Positions 53,018-63,143 of a DNA stretch of 64,000 bases are shown one piece after another. Under the pieces are notes generated by a model, which did not search any database, was not told where the DNA came from, and saw nothing but the letters and a program-made list of their open reading frames with translations. The stretch comes from Gammaproteobacteria bacterium. GTDB taxonomy: Bacteria; Pseudomonadota; Gammaproteobacteria; Xanthomonadales; Rhodanobacteraceae. Every line of letters begins with the position of its first letter. Positions within the stretch are counted from its first letter, which is position 1. A program made the translations under genes and the position numbers. Where the stretch lies: assembly GCA_021324095.1 (NCBI GenBank), contig JAJPJT010000005.1, forward strand, positions 32,001-96,000, read 5' to 3'.

Positions 53018-53097
53018 CAGGCATTCCAAGTGCTTAAACCCTCGCGCACCCTGACGCATCCAAGGTCCGATACTGATACTGACCTCGGGCGCGCACC

Positions 53098-54183
53098 ATG
53101 AGATCAACCTTCGCGTTATCGGCCTTCGCGCTCTCCGCCGGCAGTGGCGCTGCAGGTTTGGCTCGAGCGTGCTTCGGCCGAATCGCCCTTGCATTGCGGC
53201 GCGTCGAAATGACGGCAGGCATGATCGCCTTGGGCGCGATGGTCATGGGACCGCCGCCCGTGCGTGCTCAAGCACGATGCGAGGTGCACAATCTCATGCC
53301 GCAATTTCGCAGGTTCTTGTCGGCAGAGACCAGAGTGTCCGCCGTCCAGCGTCGCGCCCTGTTCGAAAGCACGCTTGTCGCGTCCGATCCGCAGTTGTAC
53401 GACCCGGAAGTACTGCGTGACGGTGAGCCGCTCAATCAGGCCGTCGATGCATTCCTGCACGACGTGCCCGCCGACGTGCCTCGGATCCATGCGGTGAGTC
53501 GGACGCTCAGCGCCGACTTCGGCCGGACCATACAACGCTTCGAAGCGCAATTCCCAAATTTCACCTGCAGCGACCCGATCTACTTCTATCCAGCTCTTTA
53601 TGCGTTCGACGGAGCTGTTCGGCAGGTCGGCGGGCGGACTGCGCTGCTCTTCGGCGTCGATGCGATTGCGGAGCTCTACAGTCCGGCGACGTTGCCTGTC
53701 CTGTTCGATCATGAGCTGCTGCATCGTTACAACGCGCAGGTAACGGGCATCGACGGTGCCGCGCCCGGCCAGCCTCTTTATTTGAATCTGTGGTCGGAAG
53801 GCCTCGCCGTGTACGTCAGCCAGGTGATGAATCCGACCGTACCGATTGCGACGGCTCTCGGCCGTCCAACGGACCTCATCGCGAGGGCCTCTCCGATGCG
53901 CGCCGAATTGGCTCGTGCGTTCCTTCGCCAGTTCAATTCAACGGACTTCGACGCTTATGCACGGTACTTTGAAGGTGGAAGACAAACCGGGCGCTTCCCG
54001 CAGCGCAGCGGCTACTACCTTGGCTATCTTGTCGTATCCGAAATCGCATCACAAAGGCGCTACTCCTTGGTTCAACTTGCCGCATTGCATGGTGATCCGC
54101 TGCAAGATCTGGTGCGGCGGGAACTGCTCCGGATCGCGTCGTCCGATAATCGACAAGACCGCGACCCGAGGAGCGTCCCGTGA
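53098..54183 (+). CDS. Putative exported zinc metallopeptidase (HExxH)
   Basis: 361 residues from the ATG at 53098; an ATG at 53209 (MTAGMIALGAMVMGPPPVRAQA) gives a cleaner signal peptide. The motif LFDHELLHRYN (about 202-212) supplies HELLH, and WSEGLAVYV ~25 residues on supplies the third ligand Glu, a gluzincin pattern. DUF2268-type proteins share this arrangement. Substrate unknown. It lies in the accessory segment after the type III system and before the leu leader. Confidence 0.7.
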   Translation: MRSTFALSAFALSAGSGAAGLARACFGRIALALRRVEMTAGMIALGAMVMGPPPVRAQARCEVHNLMPQFRRFLSAETRVSAVQRRALFESTLVASDPQLYDPEVLRDGEPLNQAVDAFLHDVPADVPRIHAVSRTLSADFGRTIQRFEAQFPNFTCSDPIYFYPALYAFDGAVRQVGGRTALLFGVDAIAELYSPATLPVLFDHELLHRYNAQVTGIDGAAPGQPLYLNLWSEGLAVYVSQVMNPTVPIATALGRPTDLIARASPMRAELARAFLRQFNSTDFDAYARYFEGGRQTGRFPQRSGYYLGYLVVSEIASQRRYSLVQLAALHGDPLQDLVRRELLRIASSDNRQDRDPRSVP

Positions 54184-54282
54184 CGATCCCGCGACCAGCA
54201 CCACCGGATCGAGGGTCGTGCCGCGCAAGCCTACAAGAGTGATCCTGCATTTCATATGCGAAATCATCATATGTGCCATCGC

Positions 54283-54318
54283 TTGACTTGAGTTCCGGTT
54301 TCGGGATAGCGTTCGCCC
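54283..54318 (+). promoter_or_regulatory. Promoter of the leu operon (leaderless)
   Basis: TTGACT (54283-54288), an 18-bp spacer and TAGCGT (54307-54312). The leader-peptide ATG at 54319 starts 7 bp after the -10, where transcription should start, so its mRNA would have no 5' leader. An overlapping CATATG...CATATG pair upstream (54253-54273) may be a regulator site. Confidence 0.65.
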
Positions 54319-54471
54319 ATGCCGCAGCGCAGCAACAACTATCAGCCTCATGAAGCGACTCATCTCGCGACGGACTGCGGGCTGCTGCAACTTCGCGGCG
54401 CGCTCCTTGTTGCCCTGGTCTTTTTTAGCCTTCCCCTCGTACTCCTCCTTACCAACGGAGGTGCGGGCTGA
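54319..54471 (+). CDS. leu operon leader peptide
   Basis: 50 residues, too short and out of frame with any enzyme. The second half is packed with branched-chain codons: GALLVALVFFSLPLVLLLT, including CTC CTC CTT in a row. An intrinsic terminator lies 46 bp after the stop. This is the arrangement of a translation-controlled attenuator in which stalling at Leu (and perhaps Val) codons prevents termination. A different frame nearby (45 residues, from ATG 54351) lacks this codon bias. Control codons suggest leucine, as expected for leuA-C-D-B downstream. Confidence 0.75.
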   Translation: MPQRSNNYQPHEATHLATDCGLLQLRGALLVALVFFSLPLVLLLTNGGAG

Positions 54472-54516
54472 GGGCGTGTCCAGGTAGCTAGCAGACGAAC
54501 CTGAAAATACCCAAAG

Positions 54517-54548
54517 AACCCCGCACCAGAGATGACGCGGGGTTTTTT
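54517..54548 (+). terminator. leu attenuator terminator
   Basis: Stem AACCCCGC / GCGGGGTT with a 12-nt loop, followed by TTTT. It is 36 bp before leuA and after the leader peptide stop. A pairing of the upstream GCGGG region near 54461-54469 with the terminator arm could form the antiterminator, but I could not fold it reliably. Confidence 0.75.
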
Positions 54549-54583
54549 GTTGCCCGAATGCCTGTTCCACAACGGAGCCGCCG

Positions 54584-56208
<1,625 letters not shown>

Positions 56209-56212
<4 letters not shown>

Positions 56213-57630
56213 CCGCGGTACGCACCCTGTTCGAAAAAATCTGGGACGCGCACCTCGTCGCGCCCGAAACCCCCGACACGCCGGCGATCCTGTACGTCGA
56301 CCTGCATCTGGTGCACGAGGTCACGTCTCCGCAAGCCTTCGACGAATTGCGCGCACACGGCCTGAAAGTGCGCCGCCCGGATCGCACGCTCGCGACGCTG
56401 GACCATTCCACGCCCACTTTGCCCATGAATGCCGACGGTGAACGCCCCTATGCCACACCGCAAGCGCACGCGCAGGTTTCGAAGCTGGAAGCCAACTGCC
56501 GCGAATTCGGCGTCGAGCTGCACGGCTGGGACAGCGCCGACCGCGGCATCGTGCACGTGATCGGACCCGAGCTCGGCGCAACTCAGCCGGGCATGACGAT
56601 CGTGTGCGGCGACAGCCATACCTCCACGCATGGCGCGTTCGGTGCGCTTGCGTTCGGCATCGGTACCACCGAAGTCGGGCACGTGCTGGCGTCGCAATGC
56701 CTGCTGCAGCGCAAGCCGAAAACGCTTGCGGTGCACGTGGACGGCCGGCTGCCGCAAGGCGTGGGCGCGAAGGATTTGATCCTGCACGTCATCGGCACGA
56801 TCGGCGTCAATGGCGGCACCGGCCACGTGATCGAATACCGCGGCTGCGCGATCGAGGCGCTATCGATGGAAGAACGCATGACCGTATGCAACATGTCGAT
56901 CGAGGCCGGCGCGCGCGCAGGATTGATCGCCCCGGACGACACCACCTTCGCGTGGCTCGAGGGCCGCCCGCACGCACCGCAGGGCGAAGCGTGGGAGCGC
57001 GCGGTCGCCCACTGGCGCACGCTGAAGACCGACGACGGCGCGCGTTATGACCGCGAGGTGCGCATCGACGCGAGCCAAGTGCAGCCCACGGTCACGTACG
57101 GCACCCATCCCGGTTCTGCGATCGCGCTGGATGCGCCGGTACCGATCGCACGCAACGCGGTCGAGCAACGCGCGCTGGATTACATGCAGGGTCGCGTCGG
57201 CCAGCCCATGGCAGGCACCAAGGTGGACATGGTGTTCGTCGGCAGTTGTACCAACGGACGCCTGCCTGACCTGCGTGAAGCCGCTCGCATCCTGCGCGGC
57301 CGGCGCGTCGCGAAGCACGTGCGGATGCTGGTGGTGCCGGGCTCGGAAACCGTGCGCCGCGATGCCGAAGCCGAAGGCCTGCACGAGGTGTTCCGCGCCG
57401 CCGGCGCGGAATGGCGGCTGCCAGGCTGTTCGATGTGCATCGCGATGAACGGCGACCTGGCCGCGCCGGGACAACTCGTCGTATCCACGTCCAATCGCAA
57501 CTTCGAAGGGCGGCAAGGCAAGGGTGCACGCACCGTGCTGGCGAGTCCCGCCACTGCCGCCGCCTCCGCCGTTGCGGGCCACATTGCCGACCCGCGTGAA
57601 TACCGCATTCAAGAGGAGCAGGCCGCATGA
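56209..57630 (+). CDS. leuC: 3-isopropylmalate dehydratase large subunit
   Basis: 473 residues. The aconitase-type 4Fe-4S cluster is bound by Cys residues in [10 protein letters not shown] and [13 protein letters not shown]. Substrate-binding [21 protein letters not shown] is intact. With LeuD it isomerises 2- to 3-isopropylmalate. It overlaps leuA and leuD by 4 bp each. Confidence 0.97.
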
Positions 57631-58208
57631 AACCTGTCACCCGCATCCATTCCCGCACTGCCGTGCTGGCGGACGAGAACATCGACACCGACCGCATCAT
57701 TCCCGCGCGCTTCCTCACCACCACCACGTGCGAAGGCTTGGGCAGGCACTGCTTCAACGACTGGCGCTACTTGCCCGATGGCAGCAACAATCCCGCGTTC
57801 CCCTTGAACCATTCGGAGGGGAAGGACTGCGCGATCCTCGTCGCTGGGCGCAATTTTGGTTGTGGTTCTTCTCGCGAGCACGCGCCGTGGGCGCTGCTCG
57901 ACTACGGCATTCGCGCAGTGCTCAGCAGCGAGATCGCGGACATCTTCCGCAACAACGCACTGAAGAACGGGCTCGTCGCCATCGTCATCGGCGCGAACGA
58001 ACACCGCTGGCTGCTCGACAACCCTGGCATCGATCTTTCCATCGACGTGCGCGAACAGGCCATCACCCTGCCGGGCGGCAACGTCTTGCATTTCGAACTC
58101 GAACCGTTTGCGCGTCATTGCCTGCTCGAAGGCGTGGACCAGATGGGGTTCCTGCTGCAGCACGCGGACGCGATCGGCGCGTTCGAGCAGCAACGGGAGG
58201 CCGCATGA
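57627..58208 (+). CDS. leuD: 3-isopropylmalate dehydratase small subunit
   Basis: 193 residues. The active-site loop [21 protein letters not shown] and the [13 protein letters not shown] opening are characteristic of the swivelling domain. The start overlaps the leuC stop by 4 bp and its stop overlaps leuB. Standard length of the gammaproteobacterial form. Confidence 0.97.
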   Translation: MKPVTRIHSRTAVLADENIDTDRIIPARFLTTTTCEGLGRHCFNDWRYLPDGSNNPAFPLNHSEGKDCAILVAGRNFGCGSSREHAPWALLDYGIRAVLSSEIADIFRNNALKNGLVAIVIGANEHRWLLDNPGIDLSIDVREQAITLPGGNVLHFELEPFARHCLLEGVDQMGFLLQHADAIGAFEQQREAA

Positions 58209-59302
58209 AAGCCCGCATCGTCACCCTGCCCGGCGATGGCGTCGGCCCGGAAGTCACGGCCGCCGCAGTCGCGGTGCTGCAATCGGTCGCCACGCATTTC
58301 GGCCACGATTTCAGCTTCGACGAACGCCTGATCGGCGGCGCTGCGATCGATGCAACCGGCGAACCCTTGCCGAAAGCTGCACTGGCCGCCTGCAAGTCTG
58401 CCGATGCCGTGCTGCTGGGCGCGGTCGGCGGCCCGAAGTGGTCCGACCCGAGCGCGCCGGTGCGGCCGGAACAGGGCTTGCTGGGCCTGCGCGCGGGGCT
58501 CGGCGTTTATGCCAACCTGCGTCCGCTCAAGGTGCATCCTGCGCTTGCCCCGCTGTCGCCGTTGAAAAGCGAGAAACTGCACGGCGTCGACGTGCTGTTC
58601 GTGCGCGAGCTGACCGGCGGCGCCTACTTCGGCGCAAAAACGAAGACTACGGACGCCGCTACCGACGAATGCCGGTACACCGTGGCGGAAGTCGAACGCG
58701 TCGCGCGTCGCGCATTCGAACTGGCGCGCACACGTCGCCATCACGTCACTTCGGTGGACAAGGCCAACGTACTCGAAACCTCGCGGCTGTGGCGCCGCAC
58801 CGTCACCCGCATTGCCACCGATTACCCCGACGTGACGCTGGAACATCAACTCGTCGATTCAATGGCGATGCTGTTGTTGACCCGACCGGATGCCTATGAC
58901 GTGGTGGTCACCGAAAACCTGTTCGGCGACATCCTCACCGACGAGGCCGCGGCACTGGCGGGTTCGCTGGGCCTGCTGCCCTCGGCATCGCTCGGCGAAG
59001 GCACGCGCGGCTTGTACGAACCCATCCACGGCTCTGCGCCCGATATCGCGGGCCAGCACGTCGCCAATCCGATCGGCGCGACGCTTTCCGCAGCGCTGCT
59101 GCTGCGCCATTCGCTGCAACTCGAGGCCGAAGCGCAGGCGGTGGAAGCGGCGGTAAGCGAAGCGTTGCAGCACGGTCCGTACAGCCGCGATCTCGGTGGC
59201 GATGCCAGCACCGGCAACGTTCGCGACGCGGTGATCGCCGCACTGGATCACCACGCCGTCGCCAGCGATGCGTTCTTCACGGGCATGCGCGCATGCGGTT
59301 GA
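58205..59302 (+). CDS. leuB: 3-isopropylmalate dehydrogenase
   Basis: 365 residues oxidising and decarboxylating 3-isopropylmalate with NAD. The N-terminal LPGDGVGPEVTA, the catalytic RELTGGAYFG (Arg and Tyr region), the SVDKANVLETSRLWR Lys-Asn pair, and the NAD site EPIHGSAPDIAGQHVANPIG are all present. Last gene of the leu operon; a G/C-rich palindromic region follows at about 59315-59355 (GGCGGCGGTGCGCCGCC), possibly a terminator without a T tract. Confidence 0.97.
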   Translation: MKARIVTLPGDGVGPEVTAAAVAVLQSVATHFGHDFSFDERLIGGAAIDATGEPLPKAALAACKSADAVLLGAVGGPKWSDPSAPVRPEQGLLGLRAGLGVYANLRPLKVHPALAPLSPLKSEKLHGVDVLFVRELTGGAYFGAKTKTTDAATDECRYTVAEVERVARRAFELARTRRHHVTSVDKANVLETSRLWRRTVTRIATDYPDVTLEHQLVDSMAMLLLTRPDAYDVVVTENLFGDILTDEAAALAGSLGLLPSASLGEGTRGLYEPIHGSAPDIAGQHVANPIGATLSAALLLRHSLQLEAEAQAVEAAVSEALQHGPYSRDLGGDASTGNVRDAVIAALDHHAVASDAFFTGMRACG

Positions 59303-59374
59303 TTTGCACTTGTTGCACCCGGCGGCGGTGCGCCGCCGCACATTCGTCGCCGCTGCGGCACGTTCTTCAACGCA

Positions 59375-59464
59375 TCAGCAACCATAGAAGCACCCCTTGG
59401 CGGCCTCGATCTTTGCCGCAAACGCATCCTTGTCCTTGGTCAGGAACGCGCGGTTGCTTTTCAC
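59375..59464 (-). CDS. Possible short ORF or gene remnant
   Basis: 29 residues from a GTG (KSNRAFLTKDKDAFAAKIEA...) ending in KGCFYGC. The sequence has a protein-like pattern and the frame stays open upstream (RIRGAGTWSAVTG), overlapping the dksA end. I recognise no family; it could be the tail of a lost protein. The evidence is only composition. Confidence 0.25.
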   Translation of the reverse strand: MKSNRAFLTKDKDAFAAKIEAAKGCFYGC

Positions 59465-59526
59465 GCCGGTGACTGCGGACCAGGTCCCGGCACCGCGGAT
59501 ACGTTCGCCAATCCGAAGCGGAGGCG

Positions 59527-60189
59527 CTAAAAGGCCTGCTGCTTCTCCAGGTGCTCGCGCCGCTCCTGCGCATCCAGCGACAGCGCTGCAATGGGCCGAG
59601 CCTCGAGACGTTCCAGGCCAATCGGCTCGCCGGTCTCTTCGCAATAGCCGTAACGGCCTTGCTCGATCTTGCGCAGCGCCTTCTCGATTTTGGAAATCAA
59701 CTTGCGGTAGCGGTCGCGGGTACGCAGTTCGAGTGCGTTTTGTGCCTCCCGGGCTGCACGTTCGACATCGTCGCTGACGTCGCGCGCCTCCCGGCGCAGG
59801 TTTTCGACGGTCTGCTGCGAGTCCGCGATCAGTGCTTCTCGCCAAACCTCCAGCTTCCAGCGGAAGTACGCGAGCTGCATCGGACTCATGTACTCCTCTT
59901 CCGTGGAGGGGCAATAGCCCGCAGGTAGCACGATCTTTTGCGTCGCGGGCAATGCGTAGTGGCCCTCCACGGCGCGCCCACCCACCGCTTCCGGTGCGGC
60001 GGCGGCAATCAGACGCGCGGATGGAGTCCCGTGACGGGTTTCGCGACGGGAGTGTTCCCGCCGCGCGGCCTCGCCAGTCACGTTCCGCCGGCGTACTTTC
60101 GAAGCGGCGGGGCTCCGGCCGGAACGGCTCTCGGTTTGCAACGCTGCTTTCCTGCTGCCCTTCGCTACCGTGCTTTGCTGCTTCTTCAT
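59527..60189 (-). CDS. DksA/TraR family protein lacking most zinc cysteines
   Basis: 220 residues, against about 150 for DksA. The N-terminal ~80 residues are a basic Ser/Ala/Arg-rich extension. The coiled coil (about 115-180) ends in the expected RYRKLISKIEKALRKIEQG, and the globular part GRYGYCEETGEPIGLERLEARP is recognisable, but only the first of four zinc cysteines remains (C, then T, S and A). Zinc-independent paralogues such as Pseudomonas DksA2 also replace Cys residues. It would act on RNA polymerase's secondary channel, probably with ppGpp, in low-zinc or stress conditions. Confidence 0.85.
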   Translation of the reverse strand: MKKQQSTVAKGSRKAALQTESRSGRSPAASKVRRRNVTGEAARREHSRRETRHGTPSARLIAAAAPEAVGGRAVEGHYALPATQKIVLPAGYCPSTEEEYMSPMQLAYFRWKLEVWREALIADSQQTVENLRREARDVSDDVERAAREAQNALELRTRDRYRKLISKIEKALRKIEQGRYGYCEETGEPIGLERLEARPIAALSLDAQERREHLEKQQAF

Positions 60190-60394
60190 GGTGGCTCCTT
60201 GCCTTTTGTTGTCGTCCCTGTGCCCGAGGCAGCATGCCGTCAGGGCTGTTAAGCCGGTGTCGACACGATCGACGAACGGACAAGTCAGTTACCCCGCATA
60301 CACCCGTCGCTCCTCAAGATTTCCATCATTCTCCCGAAGTTCGTTCGCTTGTCGCTGGTGTTCCGATCCGTGTGCATCAACAAGGAGGTGGACG

Positions 60395-60535
60395 ATGAAA
60401 CGGTTCTCCCATGCATTTCGCCGCGGCGGCGACCCCAATGCCCAAAAAGGCGCACTTGGCTATGTGCTGGCTTGGCTGCTGGGTGTCCCCATTCCCATCC
60501 TGATCATCGTGGCGCTGCTGCGCAGTTGCGCATGA
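60395..60535 (+). CDS. Small single-pass membrane protein
   Basis: 46 residues with AAGGAGG upstream of the ATG. A basic N-terminus (MKRFSHAFRRGGDPNAQK) precedes one hydrophobic segment (GYVLAWLLGVPIPILIIVALL). It resembles small YqaE/PMP3-adjacent stress membrane proteins in size, but no family motif is certain. It precedes another membrane gene by 22 bp and diverges from dksA, 205 bp upstream. Confidence 0.7.
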   Translation: MKRFSHAFRRGGDPNAQKGALGYVLAWLLGVPIPILIIVALLRSCA

Positions 60536-60557
60536 TGCAGTCCAAGGAGAGACAGTC

Positions 60558-61124
60558 ATGGCGATATCAGAAAGCGTCAGTGTCAACCAAGAGCACCCGG
60601 TCATGCGCTGGGGTGCGGTATGGGCAGGCTGGCTGGTCGCAACCGGCGTTGCCGCCTTGCTGTATGCGTTCGGTTTGGCCGTAGGTTTTTCGGCGATCAA
60701 CCCGCACGATCCGACCTCGGTTGCACGCGGTCTGTCGGGTGGGGCCATCACTTGGGTGATTCTCACCTGGGCGGCGTCGCTCTGGCTGGGCTCGATGTTC
60801 GCCACCTGGTTCGACGGCCGCAACGACACCGAAATGGGTATGATCCGCGGTCTCGCAGTCTGGGGTCTGTCGCTGACCGCGACCACGCTCCTCATTGCGA
60901 GCGGTATGACCCATCTCGCCGTCGGGGGTGCTGCTGCACCGGCGGAAGGGCTGCCCAATTTGAATGCCGATGACATCGCCCGCTACACCTCGCACGTCAT
61001 GTGGGCGGCTTTCGGATGCGCACTGGTGTCGCTGATCACCGCTGCATTCGGCGGTTGGCTGGGCGCGCATCACGTGCATCGGGTCTACCACCTGCGCACC
61101 TACGCCAAACACGGCGTTCGTTGA
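60558..61124 (+). CDS. Hypothetical membrane protein with three transmembrane segments
   Basis: 188 residues. Hydrophobic helices occur at about 18-42, 60-84 and 95-122, with a further one near 145-170. Between them is a short region ending in FATWFDGRNDTEMGMIRG. No catalytic motif is present. It follows the 46-residue membrane protein in the same direction and probably shares its transcript. I recognise it as a conserved hypothetical family of Gammaproteobacteria only by layout. Confidence 0.7.
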   Translation: MAISESVSVNQEHPVMRWGAVWAGWLVATGVAALLYAFGLAVGFSAINPHDPTSVARGLSGGAITWVILTWAASLWLGSMFATWFDGRNDTEMGMIRGLAVWGLSLTATTLLIASGMTHLAVGGAAAPAEGLPNLNADDIARYTSHVMWAAFGCALVSLITAAFGGWLGAHHVHRVYHLRTYAKHGVR

Positions 61125-61237
61125 GATCGCTCCGCGCCCAGAGGAAGGCGTAATTCTTTCCTGAGGCACGGCAAAAGTTACCGCTCCGGGATGCGGCACA
61201 TTGTTGCGGGAGCTCGCATCTTGCAATCCGGTGCGAC

Positions 61238-61253
61238 TGGCACGGGCCTTGCA
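61238..61253 (+). promoter_or_regulatory. Sigma-54 (RpoN) promoter
   Basis: TGGCACG-GGCC-TTGCA matches the consensus TGGCACG-N4-TTGCW at every fixed position, with GG and GC ten bases apart. Transcription should start near 61265, 98 bp before the ATG at 61363. An activator site (enhancer) was not identified in the 61125-61237 gap, which shows no gene. Confidence 0.8.
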
Positions 61254-61362
61254 GTGTGAGTTGCGAAATCGGAACGGTAATACAGGGACGTCGAACTTGC
61301 CCGCCGGCGACCGTGGTTTATCGCGATCCTCGTCAGTTCGGGCCTGAAACTAAGCAAACGAT

Positions 61363-61899
61363 CATGGATTCAGATCCACGCCAGCACGAAGGCCTTGCGA
61401 GCAAAGGCATTCAAAGGCTCATCGACAATATCGCCGAGTACGTCATGCAAGACACCGCTGACGTATTCGACGAAGCAAAAGTAAGGCTCAAGGCGGTCGC
61501 CGATCGCGCCGGAGAAGGCCTGCAGAATCTGCTGAGTCCAGGGCGTGTTGTGCGCATGGCTCCGCAGACGCGGCGGCCGACTGGTGCAGGTGTGGTGCAA
61601 AAGCGACACCCGAGTCTCTCGATGAAGAGGATCACGCGGCGAACGCCAACCATGAATTCGTTGCCCGCAGGCCGGTCGCGTCGATGGGGATCGCGGTCGC
61701 GGCGCCGAGCGGGTTGGTGGGGCATCTATTGAGCGCCGCTGCCGAACCTGCTGATCGGGAGGTCAACCAACGGATCGGACCAGCCGTTTCGGAGTGCGGT
61801 CGCTGGAATTCATCACGGCGCCTTCCGTTAAAAAAGAAGTGCTACGTTCCACGCCGCGCAGGATACCGTGACGGCTGTATGCAAGGAGAGCAACTTTGA
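61363..61899 (+). pseudogene. DUF883/ElaB-YqjD-like gene, frameshifted
   Basis: The first frame encodes MDSDPRQHEGLASKGIQRLI and TADVFDEAKVRLKAVADRAG, the helical start of an ElaB/YqjD-like protein. Around 61540 the matching continuation shifts to another frame that reads SLDEEDHAANANHEFVARRP then ASMGIAVAAPSGLVGHLL, a good match for the membrane helix of the family. The first frame itself continues to a stop at 61732 as Arg-rich noise, and the second frame passes the usual end to 61899. Decay is likely. Confidence 0.5.
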
Positions 61900-62225
61900 A
61901 TCGATCAACAGGAAAGTCCGGTGTCATTGAACGCGCTGTTCCGAACCCGCTTGGCATGACCACCAGAACGCCCGCCGTGCAATCGCGCGACTCCAGCCAG
62001 CGCGTCTTCGCCACGCGTCACCTACTCGGGGGCCTCAGGCCAAGAGCCAAGTCTGCGCTCCACAAACCAGCACGCGGCCAAGGAAGCGCAGTTCCCGCAA
62101 AACCCGTCTGCGGCGCTTTGGCGATGATTGCGCTCCCACAGATCGCCCTGGCCGGAAGGCTGTTCTTGTTGGGGCAAGCATCCGCGATACGAAGGTCGTC
62201 CAGGCAAGGAAGCCAAAGCGTATGA
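61896..62225 (+). CDS. Hypothetical protein, low confidence
   Basis: 109 residues from a TTG with AAGGAG 7 bp upstream, ending in an ATGA overlap with the CsbD-like gene. One hydrophobic stretch (VCGALAMIALPQIALAGRLFLLG) is present. The rest is unlike known proteins and has a biased Arg/Ser/Ala composition, so it may be the remains of the upstream gene. Confidence 0.35.
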   Translation: MNRSTGKSGVIERAVPNPLGMTTRTPAVQSRDSSQRVFATRHLLGGLRPRAKSALHKPARGQGSAVPAKPVCGALAMIALPQIALAGRLFLLGQASAIRRSSRQGSQSV

Positions 62226-62536
62226 GCGATTACCTCTCTGACTTGGCCTTTGCACCCGAACCGCAACAGTGGAAGCTGCGGCTGAGCGAAGACCGGATTC
62301 GGGAGCACTGGAACGAAATCTCAGCCAGGTTGCGGCGGCGCTGGCGGAAATTGACCGAAGAGGAAATCCTCTCCCCTGACGGCAGCGCAGAATATTTGGC
62401 CCGGGCCATTCAGCAGCACTACGGCCTCGCGCGTCGAGAAGCACTCTTGCAGGTCTTCGAGTTCGAGTGCGAACTGCAAGGGTCGCGACTTCGGCTCGGC
62501 TTGAGCCCCTCGGATCGGAGATCACTCCACAAGTGA
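62222..62536 (+). CDS. CsbD-like small stress protein
   Basis: 104 residues. The segment KLRLSEDRIREHWNEISARLRRRW, then LTEEEILSPDGSAEYLARAIQQHYGLARREAL, follows the layout of CsbD-type proteins (helix, W, LTxxD, glycine, then IQxxYGxxRxEA), although the sequence is divergent. CsbD proteins are induced under general and osmotic stress. It overlaps the preceding ORF by 4 bp and precedes a DUF883 gene by 71 bp, so this stretch looks like a stress cluster. Confidence 0.6.
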   Translation: MSDYLSDLAFAPEPQQWKLRLSEDRIREHWNEISARLRRRWRKLTEEEILSPDGSAEYLARAIQQHYGLARREALLQVFEFECELQGSRLRLGLSPSDRRSLHK

Positions 62537-62607
62537 CCACTTCAAGGCGGCGCTACACCGAACATCCCAAATGCAGGAAGCATGGTCTTCGGACCGAGGA
62601 GAAAGTC

Positions 62608-62988
62608 ATGAACCCCACGGAAAGCAACATTCCCAGCCAGGCAGGCGAAGCCACCCACGAGCACTTCCAGAATGCCGCGGACCGGGTGAAGCAACATGCC
62701 AGCGCCGCTGCAGACGGCGCCAAGGACACATTCGACGCAGCAGCCGGCCGCGCCGAGGTCAAGATGCATGAGGCTGCGAGCGCCACGGCCGCGCACGCGA
62801 ATCGTGCTGCCGACAAGGCGACCGAGTGGCGCGAGCACGGTGCAGCGTTCACTTCCAACGTGCGCGACCGCGCAAGTCAACTCGTCGGGAATCTGCGCGA
62901 ATGGGTGCGTGAGAGGCCTGTGCAATCCGTCGCGATCGCAATCTCCGCCGGGTGGTTGCTGGGCCAGGTACTAAAGCGACACAACTGA
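62608..62988 (+). CDS. DUF883 (ElaB/YqjD-like) membrane-associated protein
   Basis: 126 residues from an ATG with GAGGAG upstream. It has a long alanine-rich helical segment (ADRVKQHASAAADGAKDTFD, HEAASATAAHANRAADKATEW) and a C-terminal hydrophobic anchor WVRERPVQSVAIAISAGWLLG. Such proteins bind ribosomes at the inner membrane in stationary phase in E. coli. It may replace the decayed paralogue upstream. Confidence 0.8.
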   Translation: MNPTESNIPSQAGEATHEHFQNAADRVKQHASAAADGAKDTFDAAAGRAEVKMHEAASATAAHANRAADKATEWREHGAAFTSNVRDRASQLVGNLREWVRERPVQSVAIAISAGWLLGQVLKRHN

Positions 62989-63143
62989 TACGGCATATTT
63001 GCGCCTGTACCAGCGTAGTGTCTGCGTGGGATTGCCCACCGCTGTGATTTTGTGGCTGCTGAAGTGCCCCATGCATTCTGCGGGGAGGGCCCGTCGTACG
63101 TCGGCGCGTCATCAACGCGCTCCTGCTGCTTACGGTAGGCCTA

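Noticed and set aside
54351..54488. A 45-codon alternative leader peptide (MKRLISRRTAGCC...)
   Set aside because: It lacks the run of branched-chain codons and is one frame off the Leu/Val-rich peptide from 54319.
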